From: Buchnera aphidicola (Chaetogeoica yunlongensis)
Lineage (GTDB): Bacteria > Pseudomonadota > Gammaproteobacteria > Enterobacterales > Enterobacteriaceae
Direction: 5' to 3'
DNA length: 64,000 bases
Assembly (NCBI GenBank): GCA_039829965.1
Contig: CP139909.1
Location: forward strand, 524,400 to 588,399
A program made the position numbers and the translations under genes. Every line of letters begins with the position of its first letter. The stretch's first letter is position 1. Shown piece by piece: positions 9,102 through 18,893 of the stretch. The notes below the pieces were generated by a model that was not told the DNA's origin, did no database searches, and worked only from the letters and a program-made list of their open reading frames with translations.

Positions 9102-10197
9102 TTTTATATATTCTATCTACTAATATTTCAGAAATAATATCACCCATTTTACTGGTACTAACAAACTCATTTGTTTCCGAAATATCTCGAGTACGATAAC
9201 CTAAATTTAATGCTTCTGTTACAGATAAATCAATTAAATCAGCTACATAATCCAATTTAAAACTATATCGCATCATCATAGAAATTGAAAGAATTTGTGC
9301 TATAGGATTAGCAATATTTTTGTCTTGAATATCTGGTGCTGATCCTCCAGCTGGTTCATACAAACCAAAATTACTACTATTTAAACTAGCAGATGGTAAC
9401 AACCCTATAGATCCAGTAACTGCAGCACATTCATCAGATAATATATCACCAAATAAATTAGAACATAATAATACATCAAATTGACTAGGATCTTTTATAA
9501 TTTGCATAGCAGCATTATCAATATATAAATGTGATAAAACTACTTTAGGATACTCTTTAGATACCTTGCTAACAGTTTTTCTCCAAAGTGTAGAACTTTC
9601 TAAAACATTCGATTTATCAATAGAAGTAACATGAAATCTACGCTTCAAAGCTAAAGAAAAAGCTATATGTGCTATTTTTTTTATTTCAACTTCAGAATAC
9701 ATTTCAGTATCAAAAGCAAATTTATTACCTTGTCTGTCACTGCATGTATCAGAATAACCAAAATATATACCTCCAATTAATTCACGAACACATAAAATGT
9801 CACATCCTTTACTAATAATACTACTCCTTAAAGGAGATAATTGTTCTAATCCAAAATATACTTTTGCTAATCTTAAATTAGCAAATAAATTAAAATATTT
9901 CCTTAAAGGTAATAAAGCTGATCTTTCTGGTTGCAAATGAGATGGTAAATTCATCCATTTAGGACCTCCTACAGCTCCAAAAAGAATAGCATTAGAAGCT
10001 CTACAACCATTTAATGTGGCTTTAGGTAACGCAATACCCTGTTTATCTATTGCAACCCCTCCAATATCAAATTCTTTAGTTTCAATATCTAATGACAATT
10101 TAGACTTCAATATTCTTAAAATCTTATATCCTTCTCTTATAATCTCTGGCCCAATTCCATCTCCAGGTAAAATTGCTATTTTGTACTTTTGTTTCAT
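9070..10197 (-). CDS. leuB: 3-isopropylmalate dehydrogenase
   Basis: LeuB oxidatively decarboxylates 3-isopropylmalate with NAD+, the third leucine-specific step. The 375 residues include YKIAILPGDGIGPEIIREG at the N-terminus, FGAVGGPKW, the substrate-binding arginine region LLPLRKYFNLFANLRLAK, RELIGGIYFG, DKSNVLESS, the metal ligands in SNLFGDILSDE, and YEPAGGSAPDIQDKNIANP. Length and motifs are normal. In this cluster leuB, not leuA, is the promoter-proximal gene, so transcription probably starts in the roughly 650-base region upstream (10198-10857). Confidence 0.97.
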   Translation of the reverse strand: MKQKYKIAILPGDGIGPEIIREGYKILRILKSKLSLDIETKEFDIGGVAIDKQGIALPKATLNGCRASNAILFGAVGGPKWMNLPSHLQPERSALLPLRKYFNLFANLRLAKVYFGLEQLSPLRSSIISKGCDILCVRELIGGIYFGYSDTCSDRQGNKFAFDTEMYSEVEIKKIAHIAFSLALKRRFHVTSIDKSNVLESSTLWRKTVSKVSKEYPKVVLSHLYIDNAAMQIIKDPSQFDVLLCSNLFGDILSDECAAVTGSIGLLPSASLNSSNFGLYEPAGGSAPDIQDKNIANPIAQILSISMMMRYSFKLDYVADLIDLSVTEALNLGYRTRDISETNEFVSTSKMGDIISEILVDRIYKNEKNIISKII

Positions 10198-10857
10198 AAA
10201 TAATTACTTACATTAATAAAAAAATTAATAAAATATATATAATATAGATAATTTTTTGTAATTAAAATTAACACTAATAACAAAAACCTAGATTAAATTA
10301 TTAAAACTACTAATTAATTAGACAAAATATACATTTAAAATCAAATATTACTGTACCGTACTGAAAAATTTAATTATAGAAAAATATTTTAATCTATATA
10401 GCAATCACTAACTATATTAAATTTTTATATCAAACAAATAACATTAATATAAATTATTTTATGTAAAGATTAAATTACTTTTTAAAAATTGATATTTTAA
10501 ATCACTCATATTATATATATAATATTAATATTAATACACATTAATTGTTACTCATAAAAGTTTAAAAAAAATAAACTATTTTTCTGCAAAATATTCTTTT
10601 TATATATAAAAACAATCTTTTTATAAAAATATGTAAAAATACAAAAAATTTTATATAAATCAATTATTAACTAAAAACATTCAAATTTAAATTCAAAATT
10701 AATATGAAATTTTTATCACCATAAAAATAAAATTTTAATAATAAAAATTAAAAAAAATCATTTAATAAATTATTTTACCTATAACACATAAAATATTTAA
10801 CCAATAATAGCATGACATAACTAAAAAAAAATATGAAACAATAAATTCAAATAATAT
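10198..10857. other. Spacer between divergent leuB and hemW
   Basis: About 660 bases of A+T-rich DNA between divergent genes; it should contain promoters for the leu cluster and hemW. In E. coli several genes (yggS, proC, yggT, yggU, rdgB) lie between yqgF and hemW. None is recognisable here, and I see no leader peptide rich in leucine codons. Confidence 0.5.
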
Positions 10858-12011
10858 ATGAAAAAAATTATTCTATACGATAGAACTATATCACCAATTA
10901 GTCTGTATATCGATATTCCATGGTATATAAAAAAATATAAATTTACTAATATAGACTTATCCAAATATAACAATAAACACGAAAAAAAATATATTCATCA
11001 CCTGTTAGAAGATCTCAAACAAGAAACAATAATCATTCCAAATAGAAAAATTAACACTATTTTCATTGGAGGAGAAATACCTAATATACTTAATCACAAT
11101 TCAATAAAATACTTGTTAAAACATATAAAAAAAATTACATCTGTTTCTAAAAATACAGAAATAACTATAGAATGCAATATTGATAAATTAAATATAAAAA
11201 AAATGTTAAATTATAAAAAATCCGGAATAAATAGATTTTCTATAAAAATAAATACATTTAATAATAAACACTTACGTTTATTAGATAAATCATACACTTC
11301 TAAAAAAATTTTAAACACTATTAATCAAACCAATATAAAAAAATTAAAAAATGTAAATCTAGATATCACATATGGATTTCCTAAACAAACATTAAAAGAA
11401 GCGTTATTAGACTTAAAAATGGCAATTTTTTTAAAACCAACACATATCTCTTGGAGTGAGTTTTCCACTGAACCACAAACCAAGTTATATCAAAACCCAC
11501 CTAAATTACCCAATGAAAATATAATATACAAAATATTTAAAAAAGGAAATTCTATGCTGAAAAAATCAGGATATCAAAGATATGCAATATCATCATATTC
11601 GAAAATAAATTATAAATGTAAACATAATATAAATTATTGGAAATTTGGAGACTATATAGGAATAGGTTGTAATGCCCATGGAAAAGTCACACATAACAAC
11701 GGAAACAAAATAATTAGGACTATTAAACAAAAAAACTTCAAAATTTTTACAAAAGGTAATTATATTTATAAAAAAAAATTGTATCTAAAAAAGAACTTCC
11801 ACTAGAATTTTTTATAAATAATACTCAATTATATTATCCTATAAGAAAAATAAATTTTAAAAAATTCACTAATTTATCTGAAAAATACATACAATATGAA
11901 ATTAAACAAGCAAAATCTAAAAATTACTTAATAGAAACAAAAAATTTTTGGATAATAACAAAAAAAGGCCATAATTTTTTAGATTCACTATTAGAAATAT
12001 TTATAAAATAA
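10858..12011 (+). pseudogene. hemW: HemW-like protein: frameshifted and without radical-SAM cysteines
   Basis: The body matches HemW (YggW), a heme-chaperone member of the radical SAM superfamily: SPISLYIDIPW, INTIFIGG, KSGINRFSIKINTFN, ITYGFPKQTLKEAL, and the HemW-specific HNINYWKFGDYIGIGCNAHGKVT. The cluster motif CxxxCxxC, expected right after IPW, reads YIKKYKFT, so all three cysteines are gone, and the SAM-binding GGG is GGE. The frame from the ATG stops at 11805. The conserved C-terminus (KKELPLEFFIN through FLDSLLEIFIK, to 12011) continues in another frame after an A9 run at 11770-11778, where one extra A would restore it. It may be a pseudogene or be rescued by slippage. The family assignment is firm; function is doubtful. 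Confidence 0.85.
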
Positions 12012-12097
12012 ATACTTTATAATTATTTAAAACATTTTAGATGAAATAAAATTTTTATAAATGTTTGCTAAAAATTTTGTAAATTTAAAAATATTTT

Positions 12098-12778
12098 TTA
12101 ACATTCTGATCTAAATTTTAAATCAAAAATTTTATTTCCTAAAATAATTCCTCTATTTTCAAATCTAGTGATAATACGAGAATTAGGTCTAACAATAAAA
12201 TCACCTGTTTTAGATAAATTAATGTATTCCGTAAAATTTTTTATTTCATTCAAAATACTTTTAGCATAATCTTGAACATCTGTAACTATATGAAGACATC
12301 CTTGAAATATCAATTTCTTTAATACTATTTTTAATAATTTATTTTGAACTATTCTTCTTTTATGATGACGTTTTTTTGGCCAAGGATCAGGAAAAAAACA
12401 CTGAACTTCAAATAAACTATTATTTGGAATCATAAATAACATCACATCCATTGCATTATAAAAAATAATTCTTATATTTTTTAAATTGTATTTTTCTATA
12501 TTTCGTAAACATGATATAATACCATGAATATATAATTCAATTCCTATAAAATTAATACAGGGATTTTTTAAAGCCATATCAATCAAAGAATCACCCGAAC
12601 CAAAACCAATTTCTAATATTAATGGATTTGAATTTTTAAAAATAGAATAAAAATCCAAATATGAATAATTAAAGTTTATTCCGTATTTAGGAAAAACCGA
12701 GTCCAAAAAATCAGATTGATTTTGTGTTAATCTTTTTCTACTTCTAGATACATAACTTCTAACTGAATGTATAATCAT
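12098..12778 (-). CDS. trmB: tRNA (guanine-N7)-methyltransferase
   Basis: TrmB makes m7G at position 46 of tRNA using S-adenosylmethionine. The 226 residues fit the family (E. coli 239). The SAM-binding motif LEIGFGSGDSLIDMA lies near residues 55-69, FIGIELYIHGI follows, and the diagnostic FPDPWPKKRHHKRRIVQ is near 130-146. It is convergent with hemW and divergent from mutY, preserving the E. coli block hemW-trmB-mutY-yggX apart from lost neighbours. Intact. Confidence 0.95.
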   Translation of the reverse strand: MIIHSVRSYVSRSRKRLTQNQSDFLDSVFPKYGINFNYSYLDFYSIFKNSNPLILEIGFGSGDSLIDMALKNPCINFIGIELYIHGIISCLRNIEKYNLKNIRIIFYNAMDVMLFMIPNNSLFEVQCFFPDPWPKKRHHKRRIVQNKLLKIVLKKLIFQGCLHIVTDVQDYAKSILNEIKNFTEYINLSKTGDFIVRPNSRIITRFENRGIILGNKIFDLKFRSEC

Positions 12779-12915
12779 ATTATATTTAGATATAATTATA
12801 AACTATTGAAAAAATTCTTTATAATATAAATCTATTACCAATATATTTTAAAATTTTCTAATTTTTAGAATTAAATACTATATCATAAAATTATACTAAA
12901 ATTTAAAAAAACATT

Positions 12916-13947
12916 ATGACGTCATTAAAATTTTTTCAAAAAATTTTAAATTGGTTTCATTTTCATGGCAGAAAAAATTTACCATGGCAAATAAAAAAAA
13001 ATCCATATAAAGTATGGATTTCAGAAATTATGTTACAACAAACACAAGTAAATACTGTGATTCCATATTATAAAAACTTTATAAAATTATTACCAAATAC
13101 CAAAATTTTATCAGAAACTTCTCTAGATACCATCCTAAATATTTGGAGTGGATTAGGATATTATGCAAGAGCTAAAAATATTTATAAAACATCAAAAATT
13201 CTTAAAGAAAAATTTTGTAACAAACTCCCCAATAACTTTAATGATATTATAAAACTTCCTGGCATTGGAAAATCAACAGCAGGAGCAATCCTATCGTTTG
13301 GATTTAATTTATACTCTTGTATATTAGATGGAAATATAAAAAGAGTTTTAATTCGATACTATGGTATAAATATAAACGACAAAAAATTAGAAAAGTTATT
13401 ATGGAAAAAAATACAATCTCTAACTCCCATACACAACACAGCTAAATTTAATCAAGCATGTATGGATGTAGGATCTCTTATCTGTAAAAAATCCAACCCT
13501 AAATGCAATATCTGCCCATTATATAACACATGTGAATCTTTTAAAAATAAACAATTACTAACTATTTATCATAAAAAAAAAATTATCTCTATAACAACAA
13601 AAAAGACTTGGTTTTTAATAGTACAATACCACACACGTATTTTTTTAGAAAAACAAAATGATTCTAAAATATGGAAAAATCTATTTTGTTTTCCTAAATT
13701 TTCATGCCAAAATAAAGTTTCTCTATGGATAAAAAAACACGATATTAAAATAAATCAAACACTCGCACTAAAAAATTTTCAACATGCATTATCAAATCTG
13801 AAATTATATATTATTCCTATATGGATAAAAATCAATCATCATTCAATCATCTCAAAAAATAATAAACTGTGGTATGATCTCGAAAAACCACAAAATATTG
13901 GATTACCAAAACCTATCATAAAAATACTTAATAAAATATACCTATAA
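12916..13947 (+). CDS. mutY: Adenine DNA glycosylase MutY
   Basis: MutY removes adenine mispaired with 8-oxoguanine. The 343 residues match E. coli (350). Seen are WISEIMLQQTQVNTVIPYY, the helix-hairpin-helix LPGIGKSTAGAILSF, the catalytic-Asp segment ILDGNIKRVL, and the [4Fe-4S] set in C-X6-C-X2-C-X5-C spacing within ICKKSNPKCNICPLYNTC. The C-terminal MutT-like recognition domain is present but diverged. Followed closely by yggX, so probably one transcript. Intact. Confidence 0.96.
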   Translation: MTSLKFFQKILNWFHFHGRKNLPWQIKKNPYKVWISEIMLQQTQVNTVIPYYKNFIKLLPNTKILSETSLDTILNIWSGLGYYARAKNIYKTSKILKEKFCNKLPNNFNDIIKLPGIGKSTAGAILSFGFNLYSCILDGNIKRVLIRYYGININDKKLEKLLWKKIQSLTPIHNTAKFNQACMDVGSLICKKSNPKCNICPLYNTCESFKNKQLLTIYHKKKIISITTKKTWFLIVQYHTRIFLEKQNDSKIWKNLFCFPKFSCQNKVSLWIKKHDIKINQTLALKNFQHALSNLKLYIIPIWIKINHHSIISKNNKLWYDLEKPQNIGLPKPIIKILNKIYL

Positions 13948-13980
13948 TTTAAAATAAAATAAGAAACTTTTGATAACTAT

Positions 13981-14217
13981 ATGAAAAAAAAAATTTTTTG
14001 TTCGTATTTTCAAAAATACAAAACAAAATTAGAATTTCCACCTTATCCTGGAAAATTAGGAAAAAAAATTTACCATGAAATTTCTAAAAAAGCATGGGAA
14101 AAATGGATATTACAACAAACAATTATCATTAACGAAAAAAAATTAAATATGCTTAATATAAATGATCGACAAATACTAGAAACATATATGAAAAATTTTT
14201 TATTTAAAACAAAATAA
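13981..14217 (+). CDS. yggX: YggX Fe(II)-trafficking protein
   Basis: YggX is a small cytoplasmic protein linked to iron handling and protection of Fe-S clusters from oxidation. At 78 residues it is slightly shorter than in E. coli (91). IFCSYFQKY, FPPYPGKLGKKIYHEISKKAW and INEKKLNMLNINDRQILE identify it, including the conserved N-terminal Cys. The last dozen family residues are missing. It sits 33 bases after mutY, as in E. coli, and a hairpin overlaps its stop codon. Confidence 0.93.
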   Translation: MKKKIFCSYFQKYKTKLEFPPYPGKLGKKIYHEISKKAWEKWILQQTIIINEKKLNMLNINDRQILETYMKNFLFKTK

Positions 14218-14237
14218 AAATGTTATTTAACATTTTT
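14216..14237 (+). terminator. Hairpin terminator after yggX
   Basis: Perfect 9-bp arms AAAAATGTT (14216-14224) and AACATTTTT (14229-14237) with a 4-base loop, starting inside the yggX stop codon and ending in a T run. It has the layout of an intrinsic terminator, although the stem has few G-C pairs. Confidence 0.6.
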
Positions 14238-14271
14238 ATATAACACATTTCTTAGAAACACATAAATTTAA

Positions 14272-15132
14272 ATGCAAAATACACTATTATATAAATTCAA
14301 TGACATGTTTAAAAAAAATATTCATTTAAAACACAAAACACAAAAGAAAAGCTATATCGTTATATTTGATTCAGGATTTGGAGGATTGTCTATCTATAAA
14401 ACTATAAAAAAAAAATATCCATATATCAATTATATTTACATTTTCGATAACAAAAATTTTCCATATGGCGAAAAACAAGATCAGTTTATTCTTGCACAAA
14501 TTCTAAAAATAATCACAGCTATTAAAAAAAAAATTAAAATAAAAATGGTAATACTAGCATGCAATACAGTCACAATAACTAGTTTAATTACTCTAAAAAA
14601 CTACTTTAGATTCCCAATCATTGGAATAAGTCCAGATTTCATAAAAGCTATAAATACTACTAAAAATAAAGTTATTGGATTATTAGGCACAAAGATAACT
14701 ATTAATCACTACCATGTTAAATATTTTATAAAACTACTTTCTCCTAAATATACAATAAAACCATTTTACAATAATAAATTAGTAAAAATTGCAGAAAATA
14801 AACTAATTACAAAATCTCTCTCTATAAAAAAACTTAAAACAATTCTTCAACCATTACTACTTCTACCAAATATACCTGATACTATAATATTAGGATGTAC
14901 GCACTTTTCTTTTCTAAAAAAAGAAATAAAAAAAATATTTTTTAATAAAATTAATATAATTGATTCTAATATATCTATTCCAAAACATATTTCAAAAACA
15001 TTAATGAATAATTCTAATAATTTTTATAATCGTAACATAGCTATGTTTTCGCAACAAATAATAAATTCTCATACTATTCTAACACTATTAAAAAAGTATG
15101 ATTTTAAAAAATTTCAAAAATTAATTTTATAA
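14272..15132 (+). CDS. murI: Glutamate racemase
   Basis: MurI makes D-glutamate for peptidoglycan. The 286 residues match the E. coli length. The two catalytic cysteines are in LACNTVTITS (about residue 98) and ILGCTHFSFL (about 206). FDSGFGGLSIYKTI near residues 25-38 and FPYGEKQDQF fit the family. ATGs at 14272 and 14305 are both possible starts; the first gives the N-terminal extension also found in E. coli. It is convergent with sbcB. Intact, and evidence that cell-wall precursor synthesis continues. Confidence 0.94.
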   Translation: MQNTLLYKFNDMFKKNIHLKHKTQKKSYIVIFDSGFGGLSIYKTIKKKYPYINYIYIFDNKNFPYGEKQDQFILAQILKIITAIKKKIKIKMVILACNTVTITSLITLKNYFRFPIIGISPDFIKAINTTKNKVIGLLGTKITINHYHVKYFIKLLSPKYTIKPFYNNKLVKIAENKLITKSLSIKKLKTILQPLLLLPNIPDTIILGCTHFSFLKKEIKKIFFNKINIIDSNISIPKHISKTLMNNSNNFYNRNIAMFSQQIINSHTILTLLKKYDFKKFQKLIL

Positions 15133-15189
15133 AAATTTTTGAATAATTTAAAAATACAAGATTTTATATTAAATAAAACTATAAATTAA

Positions 15190-16632
15190 TTATTTAAATA
15201 CGCTATTCAAAAATTTTTTATTAATATCTTTAACATATTTCAGCAAATATTTAAGTAAATTTACGTTATAAGAATTATTTTTATACTTTTCTAATAAATC
15301 TAAAATTAAATTTATATAACATTTAATTTTAGCACTATTCATTATTTCTAAATAATGACGAATCCAATTTTTTTTTTCAGAGTAAGACAATAAATACGGA
15401 TAATTTCTTGCTAAACAAAATTTAAATAATTCATCAATCCTACTATCATATCTACGACAATTTAAATTCTGTTGAGTAGGAAAATTTACATGAATTCTCT
15501 TGATTAATTCATTATCAAAGTTGCTAAAAAAAGAACTATATATTTTTGAATCTATATGTTTATTAACAGATTTATTTATAAAAACTTTTGCACTTAAAAA
15601 TTTCTTTAATACATGTTTAATGAAAATATTTTTATTCAATAAATACAAATTACTATAACATAAATTACAATTTATATTTAAACGTATTCTATCTATTGTT
15701 CGAAGAACATTCATAGGAACCAATATAGGACAACGATTAATATATATAAATCTAACACCAATAGAAAAAAGTGTTCTATAATCACAATTTAATAATAAAT
15801 TTTTTTTAAAAAACATTAATAGATTTTTAATATCTTGCAACAAATCTATACTAACTAATATATTGGAATTTAAAGGATGTAAAAAAATAGGAACTATACA
15901 ACTAACATAATTTCTATTCATTCCAAAAAACCTAGAAATATATATTATAGGTTTAAATTTTTTAAAATTAATTAAAGTTAACAATGAATGTTTAGTTCTA
16001 TATTTAAAAAAAAAATCAAATAACATTGACTTTTTATTCTTTAATAATTTTGCTATTTGAAAAGTTGCATATACATCACTAGATGCATCATGATTTTTAT
16101 TATGAATAATATTATTAGAAAAAGATATATCAGATAATTTTAAACTTAATACATTATTTTTATTAATAGGCCAATTAATTCCTTCAGGCCGTAATACATA
16201 ACATGCACGCAATAAATCTAAAATATCCCATCTAGAATTACCATTTTTCCAACTCCATTCATAAGAATTTAAAAAATTTCGATAAAAAATATTTCTAGTA
16301 AATTCATCATCAAAATAAATATTATTATATCCAATAATACAGGTATTTTTTTTTATAAATTCTCTATAAATTTTTCTTGCAAACTCAAATTCATTTAATC
16401 CATATAATTTAGTGTACTGAGGAGAGATTCCAGTAACTAAAATAGATTCAGGGTCTGGTAAATAATCAAAAGGAATGGAACAAAAAAAACTCTTAATAGA
16501 ATCAATAATATTAAAATTTTTATCAACTCTAAGATATGAAAATTGAGAAGGTTTATCTAATGCAGGATTTTTTCCAAATGTTTCGTAATCATAAAATAAA
16601 AAAGTTAATGAAAATTCTTTTTTAATCTTCAT
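15190..16632 (-). CDS. sbcB: Exodeoxyribonuclease I
   Basis: SbcB is a 3'-5' single-strand DNA exonuclease of the DEDD superfamily used in mismatch repair and recombination. The 480 residues are close to E. coli (475). Exo I signature FLFYDYETFGKNPALDKPSQF (about residues 11-31) carries the first acidic pair. IIGYNNIYFDDEFTRNIFYRN and KNHDASSDVYATFQIAKLL supply the later acidic and His residues. The C-terminal half, which holds the SH3-like and helical domains, is diverged but full length. Confidence 0.93.
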   Translation of the reverse strand: MKIKKEFSLTFLFYDYETFGKNPALDKPSQFSYLRVDKNFNIIDSIKSFFCSIPFDYLPDPESILVTGISPQYTKLYGLNEFEFARKIYREFIKKNTCIIGYNNIYFDDEFTRNIFYRNFLNSYEWSWKNGNSRWDILDLLRACYVLRPEGINWPINKNNVLSLKLSDISFSNNIIHNKNHDASSDVYATFQIAKLLKNKKSMLFDFFFKYRTKHSLLTLINFKKFKPIIYISRFFGMNRNYVSCIVPIFLHPLNSNILVSIDLLQDIKNLLMFFKKNLLLNCDYRTLFSIGVRFIYINRCPILVPMNVLRTIDRIRLNINCNLCYSNLYLLNKNIFIKHVLKKFLSAKVFINKSVNKHIDSKIYSSFFSNFDNELIKRIHVNFPTQQNLNCRRYDSRIDELFKFCLARNYPYLLSYSEKKNWIRHYLEIMNSAKIKCYINLILDLLEKYKNNSYNVNLLKYLLKYVKDINKKFLNSVFK

Positions 16633-16707
16633 GTTATAACACTTTTAAAATAAAATAAATATAAATTATAAACTTTTTTATTGTACAAAAATTTTTTAAA
16701 TTTATCA

Positions 16708-16780
16708 CTCCCCTGACTGGATTCGAACCAGTGACATACGGATTAACAGTCCGCCGTTCTACCAACTGAACTACAGAGGA
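16708..16780 (-). tRNA. asnT: tRNA-Asn (GTT)
   Basis: Complete cloverleaf on the minus strand with a 7-bp acceptor stem (TCCTCTG with CAGGGGA, one G-T pair), anticodon GTT in the context GGACTGTTAATCCG, and a T arm with GGTTCGAATCC. Nearly identical to the E. coli gene. CCA is not encoded. Confidence 0.96.
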
Positions 16781-16945
16781 ATATCTTAACTATATCAAAT
16801 AAAATTTTATATGTCAAATTTCATAAAATTATTTAATTATTCATCTATATTAAAAATATATAACATAAAATATTAAAAAAAAATAAAACTTATGTAGATT
16901 ACATTATAAATTTGATTTATACTACTAACCTAAATAAAAAATTTT

Positions 16946-17018
16946 GGCCCCTTAGCTCAGTGGTAAGAGCAAGCGACTCATAATCGCTTGGTCGCTGGTT
17001 CAAATCCAGCAGGGGCCA
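16946..17018 (+). tRNA. ileX: tRNA-Ile2 (CAT anticodon, lysidine-modified)
   Basis: Cloverleaf with acceptor GGCCCCT/AGGGGCC and anticodon CAT in GACTCATAATC. The body matches E. coli ileX and not the methionine tRNAs, so the CAT anticodon should be converted to lysidine-AU by TilS to read AUA. That modification is inferred. AUA codons are very common in this A+T-rich window, which makes this tRNA critical. Confidence 0.9.
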
Positions 17019-17473
17019 AAAAATTGTTATGTTTAATAAAAATTTATTTTTATTAATTAACGGATAATATATAATTAATATTATTAAAAAATATTTATAC
17101 TATATATAAATATTTATTGAAAATGCAATAAAAAATTAATATCCATAAATATGGAATTAAATTTACACATATTGTATTATTAAAATAATAACTTAATATT
17201 TATAAAATAAATTTATAAATATTTAAAATTATAAAAATTAGATTTATAGATTATAAAAAAATAATTAGAAACAAAATAAGATTCACAATCTTAAATTAAA
17301 ATAATTGTATAAATGACATATATTAAAAGTGCTAATCAAAAATATAATAAACAGTTTTAAAATTTTTAATATACAAACTCTGTATTGATATAAATATAAC
17401 TAAAAAAACTTATAAAAATATTATTTATTGACTTAATTCAATTTAACACCAAAATTAATCACTCTTTAATGTT
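17019..17473. other. Gene-free spacer between tRNA-Ile2 and dut
   Basis: About 455 bases of A+T-rich sequence with stops in all frames. No relic or hairpin stands out. Confidence 0.55.
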
Positions 17474-17932
17474 TTATTCAATACCAGAATGACCAAAACC
17501 TTTATCCGATCTTTCACTTTTTATCATAAACTGACTTACTACTGTAAACTTAGGACGAAAAACAGGAATAAAAACCATCTGTGCAATTCTCATACCCATG
17601 TTAATATAAAAAATATTATTACTCCTATTCCATAAAGATACCATAATTTCTCCTTGATAATCAGAATCGATCAAACCTACTAAATTACCTAAAATTATAC
17701 CTTTTTTATGCCCTAATCCAGATCTAGGTAAAATTACTGCAGCAATAGAAGGATTATTAATATGAATAGCTATTCCAGTAGATATTAATACAGTTTTATT
17801 CGGAGATAAACCTATAATACTATTCGTACATGCACGCAAATCTAAACCAGCAGATTCAGTAGTAGCATAATTCGGAAAAGAATATTTAGAACCTATACGA
17901 TTATCTAAAATCTTTATTTTTATATTTTTCAT
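17474..17932 (-). CDS. dut: dUTP diphosphatase
   Basis: Dut hydrolyses dUTP to dUMP, keeping uracil out of DNA and feeding dTMP synthesis. The 152 residues match the trimeric dUTPase family. All five motifs appear: ESAGLDLRA, LPRSGLGHKKG, GNLVGLIDSDYQGEI, GMRIAQMVF, and the C-terminal SERSDKGFGHSG that closes over the active site. In E. coli dut sits with coaBC and rpmBG, so it has been relocated. Intact. Confidence 0.96.
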   Translation of the reverse strand: MKNIKIKILDNRIGSKYSFPNYATTESAGLDLRACTNSIIGLSPNKTVLISTGIAIHINNPSIAAVILPRSGLGHKKGIILGNLVGLIDSDYQGEIMVSLWNRSNNIFYINMGMRIAQMVFIPVFRPKFTVVSQFMIKSERSDKGFGHSGIE

Positions 17933-18064
17933 TTTTTATTGAGTTAACTATTAACAAATTTTAAAACACTTATAACACTCATAAACTATATTAATATTAA
18001 AAAAAATCTTTATTTTTTATAATTTAATAAAAATTAACAAACCAAAAACTTTAACATTTTTACT

Positions 18065-18520
18065 TTATTTTTGAGGTAATATATCCACTTCTACATCTAC
18101 AAAAACATCACTATGCGGTTTAAACAAAATTATATGTCGTCCAATATTTCTTAATACACCATTTTTAAAATAAATATCTCTCTTATTAATATCCATGTTA
18201 CTAAGTTCAGACAATTTTTTTGAAATATCTAAAGCACTAACAGAACCAAATAATTTTCCTTCCAAACTAGATTTAGCAAAAATAGTTATCAATTTAATTT
18301 CTTTAATCTTTTTACATAAAAATTTAGCTTCAATAATTTTATTCAATAAGTCTTGTTTTAATTCTTTTTTCTTCTCTTCTGCTAATTTAATATTATCTTT
18401 TGTTGCAAGTATTGCTTTACCATAAGGTATTAAAAAATTTCTAGCATATCCAGGTTTAACATAAATAATATCACCTATTTTACCTAAATTTTCTAATTTT
18501 TTTAGCAGGATTATTTGCAT
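18065..18520 (-). CDS. rplI: 50S ribosomal protein L9
   Basis: L9 binds 23S rRNA through its N-terminal domain and reaches out from the ribosome on a long helix. The 151 residues match E. coli (149). The N-terminal MQIILLKKLENLGKIGDIIYVKPGYARNFLIP is diagnostic, a lysine-rich helix spans about 41-75, and the C-terminal domain is intact. It ends the rpsF-rpsR-rplI operon, 32 bases after rpsR. Confidence 0.97.
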   Translation of the reverse strand: MQIILLKKLENLGKIGDIIYVKPGYARNFLIPYGKAILATKDNIKLAEEKKKELKQDLLNKIIEAKFLCKKIKEIKLITIFAKSSLEGKLFGSVSALDISKKLSELSNMDINKRDIYFKNGVLRNIGRHIILFKPHSDVFVDVEVDILPQK

Positions 18521-18552
18521 AAACTAAATATCTCTATATTTGTTTAAATATA

Positions 18553-18780
18553 TCACTTATGATGATCAGTATACGGTAATAAAGAAAGATAACGAGCACA
18601 TTTAATAGCACGAGCTAACTGACGTTGATATCTTGCACTTGTTCCAGTGATTCTACTAGGAACAATTTTACCACTTTCTGTAATATAATTCTTTAACATA
18701 AATATATCCTTATAATCTATTTCTTTTACCTTATCCACAGTAAATCTACAAAACTTACGACGTCTAAAATAACGCACCAT
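18553..18780 (-). CDS. rpsR: 30S ribosomal protein S18
   Basis: S18 binds the platform of the small subunit as a pair with S6. The 75 residues equal E. coli. YFRRRKFCRFT, LKNYITESGKIVPSRITGT and QRQLARAIKCARYLSLLPYTD are essentially invariant. It lies between rpsF and rplI. The primosomal gene priB, which sits between rpsF and rpsR in E. coli, is missing from the 113-base gap. Confidence 0.98.
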   Translation of the reverse strand: MVRYFRRRKFCRFTVDKVKEIDYKDIFMLKNYITESGKIVPSRITGTSARYQRQLARAIKCARYLSLLPYTDHHK

Positions 18781-18893
18781 AAATTTAAATCCTATTTAAA
18801 AATACTATTTTAATACTAATATATAAAAAATTATAAAAAATGATTAAAAAATCTACCTAATATAATTCGTTTTATAAATACATTTACATTTAA

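Noticed and set aside
16946..17018. Annotation as tRNA-Met because of the CAT anticodon
   Set aside because: The whole body matches E. coli ileX rather than initiator or elongator methionine tRNAs.
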